Assembly: GCA_039513195.1 (NCBI GenBank)
Contig: JBCCRM010000014.1
Span: 1-64,000 of the forward strand
DNA: 64,000 bases
DNA from: Thermohalobaculum sp039513195
GTDB taxonomy: Bacteria; Pseudomonadota; Alphaproteobacteria; Rhodobacterales; Rhodobacteraceae
Direction of reading: 5' to 3'
Shown here one piece after another: positions 60,653 through 64,000 of the stretch. Numbering within the stretch: position 1 is the first letter of the stretch; each line of letters opens with the position of its first letter. The notes under the pieces were generated by a model that was not told where the DNA came from, did not search any database, and was given only the letters and a program-made list of their open reading frames with translations. The position numbers and the translations under genes are program-made.

Positions 60653-62914
60653 ATGAAAGATTTTCCCTCCAAAGGCGCGATTCTCGACTGGATCCACCAA
60701 AACCCGGACGCTCAGGCAAAGCGGGATATCGCGCGCGCGTTCGGCATCAAGGGCGCCGATCGGGTCGAGCTGAAGCGCGTGCTGCGGGAGTTGGAAGATG
60801 ACGGACAGATCCAGCGTCGGGCCCGGCGGGTCCGGCCGCCCGGTCATCTGCCGCCGGTCGCAGTGCTGATCGCCTCGGCACCCGATGCGGATGGCGACAT
60901 TTGGGCTGAACCCAAGGAACGGGAGCATGCAGAGGCGCCGCCCCCGATCCTCTATCTGCCGCGAAAGGGGGACCCGGCGCTCGGCCCAGGCGATCCGTTT
61001 CTGGCAAAGCTGCGTCCGGCCGAGGGGGCCGAGCGGCTGACCTATGAGGCCCGGCTTATCAAAAAGCTGCCCGGACGGCCGCGGCGGATGCTGGGTGTCT
61101 ACCGAGAGACGACGGAAGGCGGGCGCCTCCTGCCAGTCGACAAGAAGGACGGCCGGGAATGGTTTATTCAACCCGGGGCCGATGACGGTGCCGAGGACGG
61201 TGAGTTGGTCGAGGCGGAGGCAGTATCGGGGCCGCGGATGGGCCTGCCCCGCGGACGCATCGTCGAACGGCTCGGCAAAACCGGGGGCGCCCGCTCGGTG
61301 TCGCTGATCGCCATGCGCCAGCATGGGATCGAGATCGAATTCCCGGCTGAGGTCGAAGCCGCGGCGGAGGCGGCGACCCCACCTGGCGCGGACGGGCGCG
61401 AGGATCTGCGCGCCCTGCCGCTTCTCACCATCGACCCCGCGGATGCCCGGGACCATGACGATGCCGTCGCCGCCATGCCCGACGGCGACCCTAGCAATCC
61501 CGGCGGGCATATCATCTGGGTCGCGATTGCAGACGTCGCCTGGTATGTGCGCCCGGGCACTGCGCTCGACCGGGAGGCGCGGCGACGCGGCAACTCCACC
61601 TATTTCCCAGATCGGGTCGCCCCGATGCTGCCGGAGCGGCTGTCGGCAGATCTTTGTTCCCTCCACGAGGCGGTCGACCGGCCCTGCCTCGCGGTGCGCA
61701 TGGTCCTGAATGCGGCAGGGGAGAAGATCTCCCACCGCTTCGTGCGTGGTATCATGCGATCCGGCGCGTCGCTGACTTATGAGCAGGCGCAGGCACTGGC
61801 AGACAACGGGGCAGAACCCGGACTGACCGCCGCCCATGGCGATACGCTTACGGCACTCTTCGCGGCCTATCGCGCCGTCGCCGCGGCACGGGACCGCCGC
61901 CAGCCGTTGAGCCTCGACCTGCCGGAGCGCCAGATCGCCCTCGGCGTCGATGGCGAGGTGGAGAGCATTCGGTTTCGCGAGCGCCTCGACGCGCACCGGC
62001 TGATCGAGGAGTTCATGATCCTTGCGAATGTCGCGGCAGCGGAAACGCTGGAAGGGCAGCGCCAGCCGCGTCTCTATCGTGTGCACGAGGAGCCCAACCC
62101 CGACAAGCTGGAAGCCTTGGCAGAAAGCGTCGAGAGCGTCGGGCTCACCCTCGCAAAGGGCCAGGTCCTTACAACGGCGCATCTCAACCGCCTGCTCGAC
62201 GGCGCGGCCGGCAGCCCTCATGCCGAAATGGTCCATCTCTCGGTGCTGCGCAGTCAGACCCAGGCCTATTACGCACCGGAGAATTTCGGGCATTTCGGCT
62301 TGAACCTGAAGCGGTACACGCATTTCACCTCGCCGATCCGGCGCTATGCGGATTTGGCCGTCCACCGAGCGTTGATCGCCGCGGCAGGTCTCGGCCCTGG
62401 CGGTCAAGCGCCGGAAGAGGCCGAGACGCTGCAAGCGACGGCCGAGCACATTTCGCGGACCGAACGTGTTTCGATGGAGGCGGAGCGCGACACCGCCGAC
62501 CGCTATCTCGCCGCCTATCTGGAGGACCGCACCGGCGCGGTGTTCCCCGGGCGCATCAATGGCGTGGCGCGATTCGGTTTGTTCGTAAGGCTCGAGGAAA
62601 CCGGGGCCGACGGATTGGTGCCGGTCTCAACCTTGGGCACCGAGTTCTTCCGCCACGACGCGCAGAGCCAGACGTTGACGGGCGAGCGCTCCGGCACCGT
62701 TCTGGGCATCGGTCTGACCGTGCAGGTCCGACTGATTGAGGCGGCGCCAATCACCGGCGGGCTAATCTTCGAGCTCTTGGAGGTCACCGGCGCTGACGGG
62801 CGGCCGGTTGCCAGTGGCAAGGGCAGGTTCAAGGGCACGCCGCGGCGAAAGCTCGCCCGGGCGCGGATCAAGCAGGCAAAAGACGCCCGAGCGGCTCGAC
62901 GGAAGCGCCGTTAG
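60653..62914 (+). CDS. rnr: Ribonuclease R
   Basis: Processive 3'-5' exoribonuclease of the RNB family that degrades structured RNA. A 753-residue protein: an N-terminal helix-turn-helix-like region (about 8-62), cold-shock domains, then the RNB catalytic centre with LLTIDPADARDHDDAVAAM (the Asp cluster), GNSTYFPDRVAPMLPE and NFGHFGLNLKRYTHFTSPIRRYADL, an S1 domain (GAVFPGRINGVARFGLFVRLEETGADGLVPVSTL), and a basic tail (RRKLARARIKQAKDARAARRKRR). ATG 60653 is chosen because the longer frame overlaps the DUF4149 gene. It is the last gene of the topA operon; no T-tract terminator was found. Confidence 0.95.
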   Translation: MKDFPSKGAILDWIHQNPDAQAKRDIARAFGIKGADRVELKRVLRELEDDGQIQRRARRVRPPGHLPPVAVLIASAPDADGDIWAEPKEREHAEAPPPILYLPRKGDPALGPGDPFLAKLRPAEGAERLTYEARLIKKLPGRPRRMLGVYRETTEGGRLLPVDKKDGREWFIQPGADDGAEDGELVEAEAVSGPRMGLPRGRIVERLGKTGGARSVSLIAMRQHGIEIEFPAEVEAAAEAATPPGADGREDLRALPLLTIDPADARDHDDAVAAMPDGDPSNPGGHIIWVAIADVAWYVRPGTALDREARRRGNSTYFPDRVAPMLPERLSADLCSLHEAVDRPCLAVRMVLNAAGEKISHRFVRGIMRSGASLTYEQAQALADNGAEPGLTAAHGDTLTALFAAYRAVAAARDRRQPLSLDLPERQIALGVDGEVESIRFRERLDAHRLIEEFMILANVAAAETLEGQRQPRLYRVHEEPNPDKLEALAESVESVGLTLAKGQVLTTAHLNRLLDGAAGSPHAEMVHLSVLRSQTQAYYAPENFGHFGLNLKRYTHFTSPIRRYADLAVHRALIAAAGLGPGGQAPEEAETLQATAEHISRTERVSMEAERDTADRYLAAYLEDRTGAVFPGRINGVARFGLFVRLEETGADGLVPVSTLGTEFFRHDAQSQTLTGERSGTVLGIGLTVQVRLIEAAPITGGLIFELLEVTGADGRPVASGKGRFKGTPRRKLARARIKQAKDARAARRKRR

Positions 62915-63098
62915 CGTTCAGGGCGCCGCGTTTGCCAACGCGCTGTGTGGCACGGTCTCACCCGCGGCGAGCTGCGGATTTGATCCCTCGTGGAGATTCC
63001 CCGGGCGCCCGCGACCCATCCAACTGCGCCCATGCCGAAGATCGCCGCGCGCGCCGGGGTCGACACGGGCCAGGCGGCAGACGCGGCGCCCGGATACT

Positions 63099-63440
63099 TT
63101 AATCGACTGCGCGGATTAGCTTTGTTTCGAAGACCTTCAGCACTTGCGCCAGATCGCGTCCGCGCTTCACCACCCGGCCGTCCAGCGCAACAACCGAATA
63201 CGCCCCTTGTCGCTGGGCATCTTTAGGTCGCTTCTCTACCCGGTAGAGTGGATGCTCCGCAGCGCGGCGAAACACCGAGAACACGGCTCGGTCAGTAAGA
63301 TGATCAATGGCATAGTCTCGCCACTCCCCGGCTACCACCATGCGCCCGTAAATGTTCAGGATCGCGGTGAGCTCTCGGCGATCAAACGCAACGAAATCAT
63401 CGCGCTTAGCGCCCGCATTCAGCTGGACCGGTTGGCTCAT
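63099..63440 (-). CDS. DUF2794 protein
   Basis: A 113-residue alphaproteobacterial protein of DUF2794: DDFVAFDRRELTAILNIYGRMVVAGEWRDYAIDHLTDRAVFSVFRRAAEHPLYRVEKRPKDAQRQGAYSVVALDGRVVKRGRDLAQVLKVFE. The function is not known. The conserved His/Asp residues in this family recall a nuclease-like or regulatory fold, but that is a guess. ATG 63440 is preferred over the earlier frame start. Convergent with rnr. Confidence 0.88.
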   Translation of the reverse strand: MSQPVQLNAGAKRDDFVAFDRRELTAILNIYGRMVVAGEWRDYAIDHLTDRAVFSVFRRAAEHPLYRVEKRPKDAQRQGAYSVVALDGRVVKRGRDLAQVLKVFETKLIRAVD

Positions 63441-63580
63441 TCCGCGACCATGACATCGCATTCCACGCTTTGGCAAGGGCATACCGTCAGAACCCGCGTG
63501 CTGAGCTCCGCGGCGGCTCTGGCCAAGCCGGAGGGAACGCGCTAAGCGAACAGCACTGACAGTTTGGCGAGAGAAAATAA

Positions 63581-64000
63581 TGCGCGACTTTCACAGCCCT
63601 GGTCGCTCGACGCTCTATGCGCGCAACGGCATCTGCGCGACCTCGCACCCGTTGGGCGCAGAGGTGGCGGTACAGATGCTCCGCGACGGCGGCAACGCGG
63701 TCGATGCGGCTATCGCGGGCGCGGTGGTTCTCGGGCTCGCCGAGCCAGCGATGACCGGCATCGGGGGCGACATGTTTGCGCTCGTGAAGCCTGCAGGGAC
63801 CGAGGAGATCATCGGTCTGAACGCATCCGGCAGGGCACCGGGTGCGGCGGATGCAGCGGCTCTCCGCGCGCGGGGGTGGACAAAGATCGACGAGAACAGC
63901 ACCGACGCGGTCGTTGTTCCCGGTGCGATTGCCGGTTTTGCCATCCTATCGGAAGACTACGGGTTGAAGGGGCTCGATGCCTGCCTGGCCCCCGCGATCC
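63581..64000 (+). CDS. Gamma-glutamyltransferase (partial, runs off right edge)
   Basis: The first 140 residues of a gamma-glutamyltransferase-family protein, with no signal peptide seen: ATSHPLGAEVAVQMLRDGGNAVDAAIAGAVVLGLAEPAMTGIGGDMFALV and the conserved substrate region GLNASGRAPGAA. The autoproteolytic Thr and small subunit lie beyond the window. The ribosome site GCGAGAG precedes ATG 63581. Such enzymes transfer or hydrolyse gamma-glutamyl groups; periplasmic and cytoplasmic types exist. Confidence 0.85.

Noticed and set aside
1..64000. tRNA, rRNA, riboswitch or prophage genes
   Set aside because: I looked for T-loop GTTCRANTC patterns, rRNA-like runs and phage structural proteins while reading both strands and found none I could support.

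Overview
The window is chromosomal DNA of a high-GC alphaproteobacterium, most likely of the order Rhodobacterales. The main pointers are the cell-cycle regulator CtrA beside its inhibitor SciP (DUF1153), DUF2794, DUF455, a bactofilin operon, and the order pyrB-pyrC-plsY-dprA-topA-DUF4149-rnr. A gene for the 8-vinyl reductase BciA of bacteriochlorophyll synthesis suggests a (possibly aerobic) anoxygenic phototroph or a relative of one. I see no tRNA, rRNA, CRISPR array, prophage or intact insertion sequence. Coding density is high and most genes sit in short operons on both strands.

Layout. 0.1-5.5 kb: tgt (queuosine), a SufT/IscA-type Fe-S pair, a TfoX-like protein, tpiA, a repeat-rich helix-hairpin-helix protein, and gluQRS (second queuosine-linked enzyme). 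5.5-12.5 kb: a YhdP-type AsmA-like giant, bcp, DUF455, then an M23 peptidase-bactofilin operon for cell shape. 12.9-14.0 kb: ctrA and sciP. 14-25.7 kb: mnmA, an M20 peptidase, bciA, a Tat-exported DUF3500 protein, a class III aminotransferase, a decayed sugar isomerase, a fatty acid desaturase, two dehydrogenases and a DadA-like oxidase. 25.9-29.3 kb: ydbH-ynbE-ydbL, the second AsmA-like lipid-transport system here. 29.4-32.6 kb: a tight class II aldolase, FrhB-like Fe-S flavoprotein and SxxK hydrolase cassette of unknown role. 32.7-37.5 kb: glk, an MFS transporter, a creatininase, a PAS-like protein and a zinc-ribbon protein.

37.6-48.4 kb is the most accessory part. It holds a membrane protein with a 54-copy hexanucleotide array inside the gene, an HD phosphohydrolase, a DUF3300-DUF2950-patatin envelope cluster, a dead IS630-type transposase, and a divergent MocR regulator/omega-aminotransferase pair. 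48.7-63.4 kb is mostly housekeeping: M3 peptidase, GST, M48 lipoprotein, pyrB with a dihydroorotase homologue that has lost its metal ligands, plsY, dprA, topA, DUF4149, rnr and DUF2794. A gamma-glutamyltransferase gene runs off the right edge.

Links between genes: dprA carries a textbook CtrA box in its leader, so the ctrA-sciP pair at 13 kb probably controls DNA uptake or gene-transfer-agent recipient ability at 56 kb. Two AsmA-like proteins, PlsY, the desaturase and the patatin all act on membrane lipids. Tgt, GluQRS and MnmA all modify tRNA anticodons. Two copies of a roughly 105-bp intergenic repeat (12.7 and 44.0 kb) and a 167-bp nested inverted repeat (22.3 kb) are not explained by the genes.
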